64,000 bases of DNA from Enterocloster clostridioformis. Its GTDB lineage: Bacteria > Bacillota > Clostridia > Lachnospirales > Lachnospiraceae. The stretch covers positions 3,410,001-3,474,000 of the forward strand of contig NZ_JAIWZC010000001.1 of assembly GCF_020297485.1 (NCBI RefSeq). The letters are read 5' to 3'. Position numbers and translations under genes: made by a program. The notes below the pieces were generated by a model that made no database searches, had not been told where the DNA came from, and saw only the letters and a program-made list of their open reading frames with translations. Positions 26,649-37,399 of this stretch are shown in pieces. Positions within the stretch are counted from its first letter, which is position 1. The number at the start of each line of letters is the position of its first letter.

Positions 26649-29600
26649 GTGAGAAAACGGAAAAGATGTAGACAATTAGCAGGAAGGGCTGCCAGTCTTT
26701 TATTGGTAACTACTTTGATGGCGCCCAATATGGTGCCGCTGATAGCCTATGGGGCGGAGGCCATTCATAACAGGCCACGTTATGTGTCTTTTGCCAGGCC
26801 GACGGCTCTTACCCTGAACGAAGTAGGTATTAGTGACCTGGGAAATTCCGGGGGTGGTGATGGGGCTGGCAATGACAGCGGCTCCGATACCAGCAATGAT
26901 TCAGGTAGCAGTAGCTCTAATTCTGATAGCAACGGTTCTGGCAGTGATGGATCAGAGTCAGGAGGCGGTTCTGGAACTGGCGGTTCCGAACCTGACGGAG
27001 GCTCCGAGTCCGGCGGAGGTTCTGAATCCGGCGGAGGCTCCGAGTCAGGGGGCGGTTCGGAGTCCGGCGGAGGCTCCGAAACCGGCGATGGTTCGGAGTC
27101 TGGTGATGGTTCCGAAACCGGCAATGGCTCCGAGTCCGGCGGTGATTCCGAAACCGGCGATGGCTCCGAGTCCGGCGGAGGTTCCGAAACCGGCAATGGC
27201 TCCGAGTCCGGCGGAGGTTCCGAAAACGGCGATGGTTCGGAGTCCGGCGGTGATTCCGAAACCGGAAAAGAAGAGGAGTCCGGTGGTGCAGATAAAGAGA
27301 CTGGAAGCAATACAGATGAAAGTAAGGACGAAACCAAGGAATCTACAGAAGAAACCGAAGAATCCAAAGAAGCGGATGAGAACGGCAGCCATAGCGGCGG
27401 AGCAGGCGGTAATCGACCTGCCGGACCTGATGTGCCAGAAAGTACAGAAGCAGAGCTGGAAACCTTACCTGCCGAGGTTCTTTCGAAGCCAGAGGATGAA
27501 AAGGAGGCCAGAGAACCAGAAGACTTTTATGATGACCTGATTGAAGAACCGGAAGGAGAGCTGGTCCAGTTTAATGACCGATACCGTACCTACCAAACCG
27601 GCGATGGGGAGTATGTGACTGTCATTGGCGGGTATTCCGGACTGTATCAGGATAAAAGCGGAGAGGTCCTTGAGGCCAACAACATGCTGACCGAGGCTGA
27701 TGTGGAGGATGAGGAAATATCCGTGGCCACAGGTTCCAACGCCAGGAGGATGAGAAGCATGGTATCCGGTGGGACAACTTACCGGAATGAGGATGGGCCG
27801 ATAAACGTGCTTTTGCCTGAAAAGATGAGCGGCGGACGCGGGTATACCATCTCAAAAGGCAGTGATTCCCTTGAAATAATACCGGAGGGTGGGGATTATA
27901 CCTTAAGCTGTGTGGGGGATAATGCAATCCGTTATAGCGATGTGTATGAGAACGTGGATGTCCAGTATACCATCCTGAATGGCACTGTGAAGGAGGATAT
28001 CATCCTGCTGGAGAAGCAGGAAAAGGACAGCTTTTCTTACAAGCTTAAGTCCGGAAGCCTTAAATTCAAGAAAGAAGGTAATTCGGTTATCGCCTATCAC
28101 GCAAGCGCCAGCGATCCTCTGTTCCGTTTGACGGCTCCTATGATGGTCGATGCGGCAGGGTGCGCTACTGATAAGGTGAAGCTGTCCTATGATTCATCCT
28201 CTAAGACAGTCACCATCAAACCGGACCGTAAATGGCTGGAAAGTGAGGCGAGGGAATACCCGGTCCGCATTGACCCGGGAACCACCCTTGTAACACCATC
28301 CCAGTTTGCATATGCCATGGTGGGATCTGGCGTACCTAAAACCTACTTTGGTGATAATGGCCATACAATGGTCGGTTACTCAGAGGATTACGGATATTGC
28401 CGGGCCTTTATGGAGATAAGTCCTGACTGGGAATCCTTAATGGCAAGACGGGATGAGAATGGTGATGGTCCATCCGTCAACGATGTCCAGCTGACTGTTT
28501 ATGTGATGACAAAGGATACGGTCCAGCGCAGTGCGTTTATTGCACTTGCACCAGAGCGCGCCTGGAACCAGGAAACAATAAGCTGGTATACGATGCATAA
28601 CGGTGAGATAGATAAGGCCTTAAATGGCGGGGACCTGCCGCAGCTGGGTGATTATCAATACTCAGAAGGTGAAGCAAAGCCGATGTCCTTTAACATCACG
28701 GAAGCATATGATAAATGGCTGCGGGACCCCTCTACGCGTCATGGCCTGATGCTGAAGGTGCTTGCAGAATTACCTTACAAAGACTCCATTGAAGATGTCA
28801 TGTGGGCTGAAACCATTTATAATGGCTGGAACGCGAAATATGGGCCGAGGCTGGAAGTGGCCTGGTCCGGAGAATTAAATGACAAGGACTTATTAACCCT
28901 TCCGATGAGCGAGTTTACCCTGAATGTTGACCCAGGCGTCATGCCAAGTGACGCAGGCGGCAGAAGCACATTAGGCGTCGTACCATGGGGAATATCACAG
29001 GCAGGTTCTGAGATTACATATAACCTTTACGAAGCGGAAGGGGATAATGAGACAGACAAAGGCGGCGTGACGGCTGAAGATTCCCTGGCGTATCCGGATT
29101 TCCGGAAGGTATCAGATGACTGTATCAATTTCGGATACTTAGAGGGCAACTGGCAGGGTGACCCTGCTTTCATGACAGAAAATCTTCAGACAGATACAAA
29201 ATATTACATAACAGCACAGGGGGAAGGAAAGGAAGTAATCGAGGATGAGGAAGGCAGCCCCGCGTTAGGGGATGGGACTGAAACCAGCGATTTAAAGACT
29301 TCGGATGAATTCCTGTTATATGAAGTGCAGGTCAAAGACGATATTGCCAGGATAGCGAAGCATTATGGAATCCTAATCCGTCAAATCAAAAAAGATAATC
29401 AGATGACAGCGGGGCAGCTTACAACGGCCGGGGATATCCTCTTTATCAGGAAACCTCTGACGGATGTCCCATACACATTTAAGATTCCTAAGGATAAGCT
29501 GGAGAAATATCTGCTGGAGGCCATACTGGGCGGTTATGACCCGCGTTATGACTTCGGCGGTGACCCGATTAACATGTCGTCCGGCTCCTATTACATGGAG

Positions 29601-32600
29601 CATACCGATGCGTCCATAGAGGACTTAGGCGGCACCTTTGAAATCTCCAGGAGTTATAACTCAAAGAACCCATTCTTCCGTTCTGAATTCGGAAAGGGCT
29701 GGAGTACCCTTGCAGGCGAGAAAATCATGGTCCTGGAGGATGGAAGGATATTCTATTCCAGGGAGGATGGTAAGGGAATCATATTCAAAAAGGCCGGGGA
29801 TGGAACATACAAGGGGCCTGATGGCTATGATTATACCCTGATGCCGGTCGATTCAATTGAAGTTTCAACCATGGAAAACCCGGATGACGAGGATGAGGAG
29901 GAAGAAGGGTTCCCAGGTGATGCGGAAGGTGAAATCCGTATAGCCAGTCCGTTATCTGCTGAATACCGCACAGCCAGCCCGTCCTCCGCGGCTATGAAAA
30001 TGACACCTGCTGAGGATGAGGAAGACGGGGAAGAGACCGGAGCCGTTAAACCTTCCATCGGATGGGAAATCACACAGCCGGACGGAAGTGTCAAGATATT
30101 CAATGCATACGGCCTCCTTGTCACTGAGAAGGACAGGAAGGGCTATAAGACATCTTATGTCTACGACAGCGCTTATCAGCTGCGCCAGATTATCACACCT
30201 TCAGGTAAGATTTTTGAGATTGCACAGGATGATGACGGGAAGATTACCGATATCACACTTCCGGATGGCGGGACAATCCACTATGAATTTGATGACCAGG
30301 ATAACCTTGTTTCCGTGACAGACCCGGAGGGCGGTGTGCGCAGGTATGAATACGACGATGCCAACCACATGACGGCATGGTATGATGAGAATGATTCCAT
30401 GTTCATACGGAATACCTATGACAGCGAAGGAAGAGTCACTGAGCAGGAAGATGCGTTAGGAAATGTCAGCACCTATTCCTACGAGCGCAACCTAACCATC
30501 ATGAAAGATAACCGTGGAAATCATGTGCTGTATCATCTGGATGACCGCGGACGGACCGTGAAGGTGGAGTATGCAGACGGCGATACCATACTTACTTCCT
30601 ATTCCGCTGACAACAGGGTAGCATCACAAACAGATGCCAATGGCATGACCACTTCCTATGAATATGATGAGGAAGGGAATGTACTGACAGAGACAAGACA
30701 GGATGGAAGCCAGGCCCATTTTACCTACAATGAACTTAACCTGCCTTTGACCGCCACGGATTATGAGGGGAACACGACCACCTTTGAATATGATGAGGCA
30801 GGGAACCTGCTGCTCATGACAGACGGGGAAGGCAATACAACCAGGTATGATTATGATGAACTGAACCGGATTGTGTCCATAACGGATGCTAATGGCGGTA
30901 CTACAACTTTCAGTTATGAAGATACGCAGGCAGTGCCTTCGTCCATAACGGATGGTGAAGGTAATATAACCAGATACAGTTATGATGAGATGAACCGTCT
31001 GTTGGCCGCAACGGACCCGGAAGGTAATACAACCAGCCATGTTTATAATAAGAACGGTTGGGAGATATCCACCCAGGCGGCAGATGGCGGGGAGACTGTT
31101 TATGAGTTCAGCCCGGCGGGAGAGATCATCTCAATTACGGATCCCATGGGGGCAAAGGCAGCCTTTGCCTATGACCGTATGCATAATATCATCTCAGGGG
31201 AAGACGCCCTTGGGCATACATTGGATTACGCCTATGATTCTAATTACAACAAAGTAAGCGAGACGGATGCCAAAGGCAATACCACACGTTATACATATGA
31301 TTCCAGGAACCGGATGGCAGGATATACGGATGCTCTGGGCAATGAAGTCACCTTAAGCCTGGATGGAGCGGGTAACATCATTATACAGACGGATAAACGT
31401 GGACATGATACGGAATTTGTATATGATATGGTCCTCAACCGGCCTGTCTCATATAAAGACCGGGCTGGTGCCTTAACCAGTTATGAATATGACCGAAACG
31501 GAAATATGGTCAAGGTTAAGTACCCGGATAAGAGTACGGTTACATATACATATGATAAAGCCGGCCGGATGGTATCAACGACAGCCCGGAACGGACTGGT
31601 GACGGAGCTGTCCTATGATGGATGCGGGAATATCATACGGATACAGGATGATGAAACACGGGTGTACAAATACGGGTATGACCATAATAACCGTCTCATC
31701 CGCACGGAAGACCCACTGGGCGGCGTAACCCGCTATGCCTATGACGGCGCTGGGAACCAGATAGCCGTAACCGACGCTAATGGAAATACGGCCACCTATG
31801 GCTATGACGCGGTTGGCCGCCTGACGGAGATGAAGGATGCCCTGGAAGGGGTTACTGGCTTGGGGTATGACTTAAATGGAAACCTTGTAAGCGGCACAGA
31901 TGCCAACGGACATTCGGAAAGCTGCTATTATGATGTCCTGGGGCAGCTCCTGGCCCAGACCGATGCGGCAGGCAATGTGACCGCAATGGAATATGACGCC
32001 GTTGGAAATATATCTAAGGTAATGGATGCCCTTAAAGGTGAGACTGTCTACGAAACGGATGCCGTACAACGTACTGTAAAAATAACGGATGCGATGGGGC
32101 ATGACTACCTTTATGAATATGATGGGAACGGCAACCTGCTCAAAACCACTATGCCAGACGGCGATACCGTGTCTATGACATATGATGCGGAGGACCGTAT
32201 GGTAACCCGCACGGATGAGGCAGGCGTCATCACCCGTTATTCCTATGATTCCATGGGACGTATCACAAAAGCCTCCGATAATATCGGAAACACGATGTCG
32301 TATGAATATGACAGCAGCGGCAACCTCATAAAGCAGACCGATACCATTGGCCGGGAAGCTGTCTATGAGTATGACCAGTTCAATCACCTGGTACAGGTGA
32401 CGGGGACAGACGGAGCCACGACATCTTACACCTATGATGCACTTGACCGGCTGACCAGCGTCACACAGGCGGATGGGACGGTCACTTCATACGAATATGA
32501 TCCGGTCGGCAACCTGATTAAGACAACCGAGCCAGGTGAGGCCGTCTATACCTATGCATATGACGCCATCAACCGGCTGACAGAGAAGGTGAACCCGTTA

Positions 32601-35600
32601 GGGGCTGCCACGACTTTCCAGTATGATGCAAAAGGCAACCTCACGGGGAGCGTTGACGGGGAAGGGGCTGTGACCGCTTACGCCTATGACGCCATTGACC
32701 GGCTGACCCAGTTTACAGACGGCCGCGGTAACAACACCCAGTATGAGTATGACGAGTTATCCCGTCTCCTGGCATATACCACGCCGGAAGGGAATAAGGA
32801 GGAATACCGGTATGACCCGTTAGGCAACCTGACAAAGCGTAAGGACGCAAACGGCCTGATTACGGAATACCAGTATGATGTCATGGGGAACCTGATAAAG
32901 GAAATCTCCCCCAAGGGAGCCGTGACCAGCTATACCTATGACAAGCATGACGAACTGACCAGTATCACGGACCCGGCGAAGAATGTTACGACCTACGAGG
33001 TGGATCTGAACCGCCAGGTGACGAAGATGACGGCCAAGAACGGCGGCGAGTATACTTATGGCTACGACGCGGTCCACCGGCTGACGGATATCACCACACC
33101 GCTGGGACTGACCAGGACCTTCACCTATGATACGGCGGATAACGTGGTAAAGGATACGGATAACCTGAACCGTACCACTGCCTATGAGTATGACATCATG
33201 CACCGGCTGACTAAGTCCGTGAATGCCAAGGGCGGGGTGTCCACCTACACCTATGATATACGTGGCAACCGGAACGGCATGACCGATGCCCTGGGATACA
33301 AGTGGAATTATACCTATGACCTGGTAGACCAGCTGACAAAGAGCGTGGATCCGGAGGGCAAGGCAACCGAAGTGGCCTATAACCTGGTGGGAGAGATTTC
33401 ATCCATTACCAAGCCAGGGGACCGCAGGACCAGCCTGGGCTACGATGGCAACTATAACAGGACCACACTGACCGACCCCAAGGGATACGTCTATGAATAC
33501 ACGTATGACAAGGACAACCGTCAGGTAGGATTTAAGAACCCGCTGGAGGAGACTATCATGGCCGCCTATGACCCGGGAAGCCGTGTCACCAGTGTGACGG
33601 ACCGCATGGGGCTTACAGAAGCATACACCTACGATCCGCATGGGAATACCCTGAGTGTGAAGGCCACCAATGGCCTGGTGACCCGGTTCAGCTATGATAT
33701 CCTGGATAACCTGGTGCGTGTGACCATGCCGAGTGAGCTGACCACTACCTACACCTATGATGTGATGGGGAATGTGACCTCCATGACGGATACCATGAAG
33801 CGCACCACTGCCTATACCTATGACCTGGAAGGCAACATGACCAGCATACATGACCCGTCCGGACGGACTGAGCGGATGGGATATGACATCGGGGGGCGCA
33901 TGACCTCCTACATAAGCAATGGCGGGAACAAGGTATCCTATGATTACGATGTCCTCAACAGCCTGGTAGAGAAAGCCTATGAGGACGGGGACGGCAACGC
34001 CGTAAATGAAGGTGTGGTTTATGGCTATGATGTCCTGGGCCAGCGTGTCTCCATGATGGACCGAAGCGGGGCCAGCAGTTATGAATATGACGGGCTTGGA
34101 CGGATTACCAAGGTAACCACCGGCTCCGGTGAGGTCACCACCTATGCCTATGACGGATGTGACCAGCTGGAGAGCATCACCTATCCGGATGGGAAGAGTG
34201 TCCGTTATGAATACGATAAGAATGACAACCTGACAAAGGTGACAGACCGAACCGGCGCCGTCACCACCTATGTATATGATGCCATCAACCGTGTGACGGA
34301 AATCCACCGCCCCAACGGGGTGAATACCTACAACACCTACAATGCCAGGGACCAGATCGTGTCCATGGTCAACCGGTGCGACGAATGTGAATGGATAGTC
34401 AGCCGGTATGATTACACCTATGATGACCGCGGGTTCATCGTGGCGGAGGACGCGGTTGAAAGCCTGTATGCGTATGCCTGGGATGACAAGCATGACGGGA
34501 AGCATGAGAGCTGGCACGATGACCTGTTCCCGCACGGCAACAAGCATATCAACAAACATGACAAGGACGGTATCTACAACTTCCAGATCATAGAGACGAA
34601 ACGTGCCTTCACATACGATGATGACGGCAGGCTCCTGACCGCAACCGAGAATGAGGACCGCCAGGGCCGTTATGACTATGTGTTCAAGTATGATGATATG
34701 GGAAACCGTATCTTCTACAGCAAGGCCCGGAACGGAAGCGTGCAGGAAAGCGCGGAGTACACCTACAATGCATCGAACCAGATGGTAAAGGTCCGTGAAT
34801 ACGATGGGAAGCATTACAGGAACGTGGAATATAGTTATGATGCCGATGGAAACCGGATCCTGGAAGAGGAAGTCAAGCCGGATGGGAACCGCAAGGTGGA
34901 GAAGAGCTATGAGTACAGCGTGGAGAACCGTCTCAAGGCAGTGCGTGATGCCCACGACCTGCTGGTGGCCATGGCCTATGACGGCGACGGGAACCGCATA
35001 TTCCAGCTGAACTACAACCTGCATACCGATGATGACTGGAAGGGGAATTCCGGAAATGGGAACGGAAACAACAAGGACAACACCGGAAGCGGCAACAACG
35101 GCAATGGAAACGGCAATAAGAAGGGCGCCGCGGCAGCCATCGCAGAATTCTTTACCGGTGAAGAGCCGGAAGCGGGGAAACTCGGTGCCGGCGTAAGCCA
35201 GGCATTGGCTGAGCATCTCTTCAGTGAAGAAATCCTTGGAGGACTGGCGGAAGGTTTAGGAATCCAGGAGGAGACTGTAACAGCCCAGGTAGAGACAACA
35301 GAAAGTGACATGGACAGCGCTGATTCCGGGCAGGCCATGACTGCGACACCAAGCAATGCGGCAGCCAGCTATGCCGGAAAGAATGATAACGGCAATAACG
35401 GGAACGGCGGCAATGGGAACCATTATGGCTGGGGGAACGGAAACAATGGAAACGGAAACGGCAACAACGGAAATGGAAACGGCAACAGCAGCACCGGAGG
35501 AACCAATGACAATAACGGAAATGCCAGCGGAAACACCAATAATACAGGCGGGAGCCAGAATCAGAGCGGCATCCTGTTCCCGGTGGCGGGCGAAGTATCC

Positions 35601-36128
35601 GAGCTGGAGCAGGAACTGATTGACATGATTAAGACCACCGGGAAGCAGAAGGATTATGAGCTGGTGGAATATGTCAATGATGTGAACCGCGACCATGTGG
35701 AAGTGTTGATGGAGCTGAATATCAATGGTATAATGGATACGGCATACAGCTACGGGAATGAACGCCTGACCAATGAGCGTTTCACTGGCTGGACCGGCTA
35801 CTATACCTATGACCCAAGAGGCAGTGTGACAGGTGTGACAGGAAGTGATGGATATATCTGGCAGTCGTACCGGTATAATGCCTTTGGAGATATCACGTTT
35901 GACAAGCCACAGTATAACAATGTCTACAGCTACAATGCGGAGAGCTTCAATCCCAATATGGATGCCCAGTATTTAAGGGCGAGATATTACAGCGTGAAGA
36001 CAGCCGGATTCATCAGTGAGGATAGCTACCTGGGAGATATCACAGACCCGTTGACACTGAACCGGTATAATTATGTGAAGAGCAGCCCGCTGAATTATAT
36101 TGATCCTAGTATAACTCGATTTAAATAA
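26649..36128 (+). CDS. Giant secreted Rhs/YD-repeat polymorphic toxin, tip cut off by a MITE
   Basis: 3159 codons with a GTG start. In order: Sec signal peptide (residues 1-37); Ser/Gly/Glu-rich low-complexity region (about 64-213); a DNRLRE-type region (about 560-740); a LysM-like motif (about 888-935); a DUF6531-like start of the Rhs cage (DPINMSSGSYY, about 973); dozens of YD repeats (about 1165-2790); a Gly/Asn-rich linker; and the RHS core (about 3015-3155) with YDPRGSVTGVTGSDG and ending NYIDPS. Such proteins form a cage around a toxin that follows DPxG. Here the frame runs into a MITE and stops seven codons later. Without it the frame continues to 37024 (3411 codons). The Gram-positive relatives are WapA-like contact-dependent toxins. 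Confidence 0.93.
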   Translation: MRKRKRCRQLAGRAASLLLVTTLMAPNMVPLIAYGAEAIHNRPRYVSFARPTALTLNEVGISDLGNSGGGDGAGNDSGSDTSNDSGSSSSNSDSNGSGSDGSESGGGSGTGGSEPDGGSESGGGSESGGGSESGGGSESGGGSETGDGSESGDGSETGNGSESGGDSETGDGSESGGGSETGNGSESGGGSENGDGSESGGDSETGKEEESGGADKETGSNTDESKDETKESTEETEESKEADENGSHSGGAGGNRPAGPDVPESTEAELETLPAEVLSKPEDEKEAREPEDFYDDLIEEPEGELVQFNDRYRTYQTGDGEYVTVIGGYSGLYQDKSGEVLEANNMLTEADVEDEEISVATGSNARRMRSMVSGGTTYRNEDGPINVLLPEKMSGGRGYTISKGSDSLEIIPEGGDYTLSCVGDNAIRYSDVYENVDVQYTILNGTVKEDIILLEKQEKDSFSYKLKSGSLKFKKEGNSVIAYHASASDPLFRLTAPMMVDAAGCATDKVKLSYDSSSKTVTIKPDRKWLESEAREYPVRIDPGTTLVTPSQFAYAMVGSGVPKTYFGDNGHTMVGYSEDYGYCRAFMEISPDWESLMARRDENGDGPSVNDVQLTVYVMTKDTVQRSAFIALAPERAWNQETISWYTMHNGEIDKALNGGDLPQLGDYQYSEGEAKPMSFNITEAYDKWLRDPSTRHGLMLKVLAELPYKDSIEDVMWAETIYNGWNAKYGPRLEVAWSGELNDKDLLTLPMSEFTLNVDPGVMPSDAGGRSTLGVVPWGISQAGSEITYNLYEAEGDNETDKGGVTAEDSLAYPDFRKVSDDCINFGYLEGNWQGDPAFMTENLQTDTKYYITAQGEGKEVIEDEEGSPALGDGTETSDLKTSDEFLLYEVQVKDDIARIAKHYGILIRQIKKDNQMTAGQLTTAGDILFIRKPLTDVPYTFKIPKDKLEKYLLEAILGGYDPRYDFGGDPINMSSGSYYMEHTDASIEDLGGTFEISRSYNSKNPFFRSEFGKGWSTLAGEKIMVLEDGRIFYSREDGKGIIFKKAGDGTYKGPDGYDYTLMPVDSIEVSTMENPDDEDEEEEGFPGDAEGEIRIASPLSAEYRTASPSSAAMKMTPAEDEEDGEETGAVKPSIGWEITQPDGSVKIFNAYGLLVTEKDRKGYKTSYVYDSAYQLRQIITPSGKIFEIAQDDDGKITDITLPDGGTIHYEFDDQDNLVSVTDPEGGVRRYEYDDANHMTAWYDENDSMFIRNTYDSEGRVTEQEDALGNVSTYSYERNLTIMKDNRGNHVLYHLDDRGRTVKVEYADGDTILTSYSADNRVASQTDANGMTTSYEYDEEGNVLTETRQDGSQAHFTYNELNLPLTATDYEGNTTTFEYDEAGNLLLMTDGEGNTTRYDYDELNRIVSITDANGGTTTFSYEDTQAVPSSITDGEGNITRYSYDEMNRLLAATDPEGNTTSHVYNKNGWEISTQAADGGETVYEFSPAGEIISITDPMGAKAAFAYDRMHNIISGEDALGHTLDYAYDSNYNKVSETDAKGNTTRYTYDSRNRMAGYTDALGNEVTLSLDGAGNIIIQTDKRGHDTEFVYDMVLNRPVSYKDRAGALTSYEYDRNGNMVKVKYPDKSTVTYTYDKAGRMVSTTARNGLVTELSYDGCGNIIRIQDDETRVYKYGYDHNNRLIRTEDPLGGVTRYAYDGAGNQIAVTDANGNTATYGYDAVGRLTEMKDALEGVTGLGYDLNGNLVSGTDANGHSESCYYDVLGQLLAQTDAAGNVTAMEYDAVGNISKVMDALKGETVYETDAVQRTVKITDAMGHDYLYEYDGNGNLLKTTMPDGDTVSMTYDAEDRMVTRTDEAGVITRYSYDSMGRITKASDNIGNTMSYEYDSSGNLIKQTDTIGREAVYEYDQFNHLVQVTGTDGATTSYTYDALDRLTSVTQADGTVTSYEYDPVGNLIKTTEPGEAVYTYAYDAINRLTEKVNPLGAATTFQYDAKGNLTGSVDGEGAVTAYAYDAIDRLTQFTDGRGNNTQYEYDELSRLLAYTTPEGNKEEYRYDPLGNLTKRKDANGLITEYQYDVMGNLIKEISPKGAVTSYTYDKHDELTSITDPAKNVTTYEVDLNRQVTKMTAKNGGEYTYGYDAVHRLTDITTPLGLTRTFTYDTADNVVKDTDNLNRTTAYEYDIMHRLTKSVNAKGGVSTYTYDIRGNRNGMTDALGYKWNYTYDLVDQLTKSVDPEGKATEVAYNLVGEISSITKPGDRRTSLGYDGNYNRTTLTDPKGYVYEYTYDKDNRQVGFKNPLEETIMAAYDPGSRVTSVTDRMGLTEAYTYDPHGNTLSVKATNGLVTRFSYDILDNLVRVTMPSELTTTYTYDVMGNVTSMTDTMKRTTAYTYDLEGNMTSIHDPSGRTERMGYDIGGRMTSYISNGGNKVSYDYDVLNSLVEKAYEDGDGNAVNEGVVYGYDVLGQRVSMMDRSGASSYEYDGLGRITKVTTGSGEVTTYAYDGCDQLESITYPDGKSVRYEYDKNDNLTKVTDRTGAVTTYVYDAINRVTEIHRPNGVNTYNTYNARDQIVSMVNRCDECEWIVSRYDYTYDDRGFIVAEDAVESLYAYAWDDKHDGKHESWHDDLFPHGNKHINKHDKDGIYNFQIIETKRAFTYDDDGRLLTATENEDRQGRYDYVFKYDDMGNRIFYSKARNGSVQESAEYTYNASNQMVKVREYDGKHYRNVEYSYDADGNRILEEEVKPDGNRKVEKSYEYSVENRLKAVRDAHDLLVAMAYDGDGNRIFQLNYNLHTDDDWKGNSGNGNGNNKDNTGSGNNGNGNGNKKGAAAAIAEFFTGEEPEAGKLGAGVSQALAEHLFSEEILGGLAEGLGIQEETVTAQVETTESDMDSADSGQAMTATPSNAAASYAGKNDNGNNGNGGNGNHYGWGNGNNGNGNGNNGNGNGNSSTGGTNDNNGNASGNTNNTGGSQNQSGILFPVAGEVSELEQELIDMIKTTGKQKDYELVEYVNDVNRDHVEVLMELNINGIMDTAYSYGNERLTNERFTGWTGYYTYDPRGSVTGVTGSDGYIWQSYRYNAFGDITFDKPQYNNVYSYNAESFNPNMDAQYLRARYYSVKTAGFISEDSYLGDITDPLTLNRYNYVKSSPLNYIDPSITRFK
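26838..27290 (+). repeat. Low-complexity repeat inside rhs (Ser-Gly-Gly-Glu units)
   Basis: Tandem imperfect 12-bp units coding SESGGG/SETGDG-like steps. Probably a flexible wall-spanning spacer. Length is likely to vary between strains through slippage. Confidence 0.85.
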
Positions 36129-36245
36129 GCTTACAATTTAAGCATTGGTAGTAATCTGATTTCTTGGCTTACGTGTCCGTGCTTTGGGCGCACGTTTCCC
36201 TTGGTTTTCAGGATAATAATGTAAACTTATTAAAATCGAGTTATA
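36110..36245. mobile_element. 136-bp MITE, copy 2 (in rhs at the DPSG junction)
   Basis: Same sequence and ends as 10382-10517. The target duplication is CTAG at 36106-36109 and 36246-36249, inside the codons for Pro-Ser of DPSG. The 140-bp gain shifts the frame by two. Confidence 0.94.
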
Positions 36246-37024
36246 CTAGTGGCAGAACTGCATTTATAGTTTATTTTCCAGATGAGGATCAATGGAGTAT
36301 AGTACCAGAAAATAAAATCTTAAACTTTGGATATGACGTAGTAGGGATTCTTCCTTTTGGTTCACATATAGCTAATGGTTCTAAAATGTTTATAGGGTCT
36401 TTGGTTAATGGAGAACCATATGATATGGATACTACTATAGCTCAACAGGTAAAAGAAGGAATATCTTCTGGTTTATCAGACGTGAGTGACTTATGGGCAC
36501 TTGCTGGATATAGTAATCCATTTTCTGCAGGAGTTGCTATTGTGACATCTATTGATAGTATCGCAACTATAGGGGTAAACCTGTCTTCTAATTCTGAGAT
36601 AGTTAGTCAAATAACTACAATAAGATATGCCAATTTTTTGATTACGGAGAATAAGGAGACACTAATAGAAAGGTACAATACTCTTTATAGTTTTGTAGAA
36701 AAATGTGTGGATAGTGGTTTGTTAACTTATAATGTTGATTTGTGCGGCTCAGTATATGAAGATTCTATCTATATTGCAGATGATTATGCATTTGAGGAGT
36801 TAATCGATGATATGGATAACGAATTTATTAAGAATGTAGAAATGGGGCTTGGAGGATATGCTAATGATATAGTCATTCATACCCCAGATAATATTACTGA
36901 TTCAAATTCATCAAGAGATTCAATAGTATCATTAGAACCGATAATATTAAGACCCGGTTCCGTAGTAACAATAGAACCGGAGGGAACAAATTATGAAAGG
37001 ACAGCTGTTGATTTATCAAAATAA
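36164..37024 (+). pseudogene. Detached C-terminal toxin tip of the main Rhs protein
   Basis: Codons from 36250 (GRTAFIVYFPDEDQW...) are the exact in-frame continuation of the Rhs protein once the MITE and one CTAG are removed. The current frame starts inside the MITE at a TTG and has no good ribosome site. About 258 residues follow the core, including a hydrophobic stretch (about 36495-36570) and an acidic C-terminus. The DNA is clearly more AT-rich than the Rhs body, typical of exchangeable tips. I do not recognise the toxin domain. Confidence 0.85.
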
Positions 37025-37141
37025 AGAATATTTTTATTCTTAATAACTAAGTCTATGTATTAGGAGGAATATCTATTGGAAAAATGTAGAATTGCTGTCA
37101 AACAGAAGTGAGCCAATACGTTAAAGGAGAAAAGTAATATA

Positions 37142-37315
37142 ATGATAAAAATTTTGAACACCTTGCTATATTATGTTTTAATGTATATAGCCTTTGTAGT
37201 AGGAATACTGGCAGGTGTTGCAATGAGAGGGCATGAACTGACCAAACAGATTATAAAATTTTCTTTTATTGGGGCACTTATAGGTTGTTGTATTGTATTT
37301 ATAGCTTCATCTTAA
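37142..37315 (+). CDS. Small two-helix membrane protein, candidate immunity protein
   Basis: 57 residues with AAAGGAG 11 bp ahead of the ATG. Two hydrophobic helices (residues about 5-24 and 37-56) are separated by a short charged loop (MRGHELTKQ). It lies directly after the main tip, the position of immunity genes in polymorphic-toxin loci. A membrane immunity protein would fit a toxin that acts on or crosses the membrane. Function is inferred from position only. Confidence 0.55.
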   Translation: MIKILNTLLYYVLMYIAFVVGILAGVAMRGHELTKQIIKFSFIGALIGCCIVFIASS

Positions 37316-37357
37316 TACATAATACAACATTTATATCGTATAAAGCGACTATTTGTA

Positions 37358-37385
37358 AGGCTGGATGACTTGAATTATCCAGCCT
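37358..37385 (+). terminator. Hairpin after the first tip module
   Basis: A 9-bp perfect stem AGGCTGGAT / ATCCAGCCT with a 10-base loop and no T-run. Possible transcript end or processing site. Confidence 0.45.
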
Positions 37386-37399
37386 CATGATAGTTAGGA

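Noticed and set aside
26780..27367. Long minus-strand and alternate-frame open frames over the Ser/Gly/Glu repeat
   Set aside because: They are by-products of the repetitive codons of rhs, with Pro/Glu/Ser-only composition and no ribosome site.
33399..35216. 605-codon minus-strand open frame inside rhs
   Set aside because: Complement of the YD repeats; composition is a mirror of the repeat codons and there is no start signal. The plus frame is clearly the gene.
36164..36249. TTG at 36164 as a true start of an independent gene for the main tip
   Set aside because: It lies in the MITE, lacks a ribosome site, and the downstream frame joins rhs exactly once the MITE is removed.
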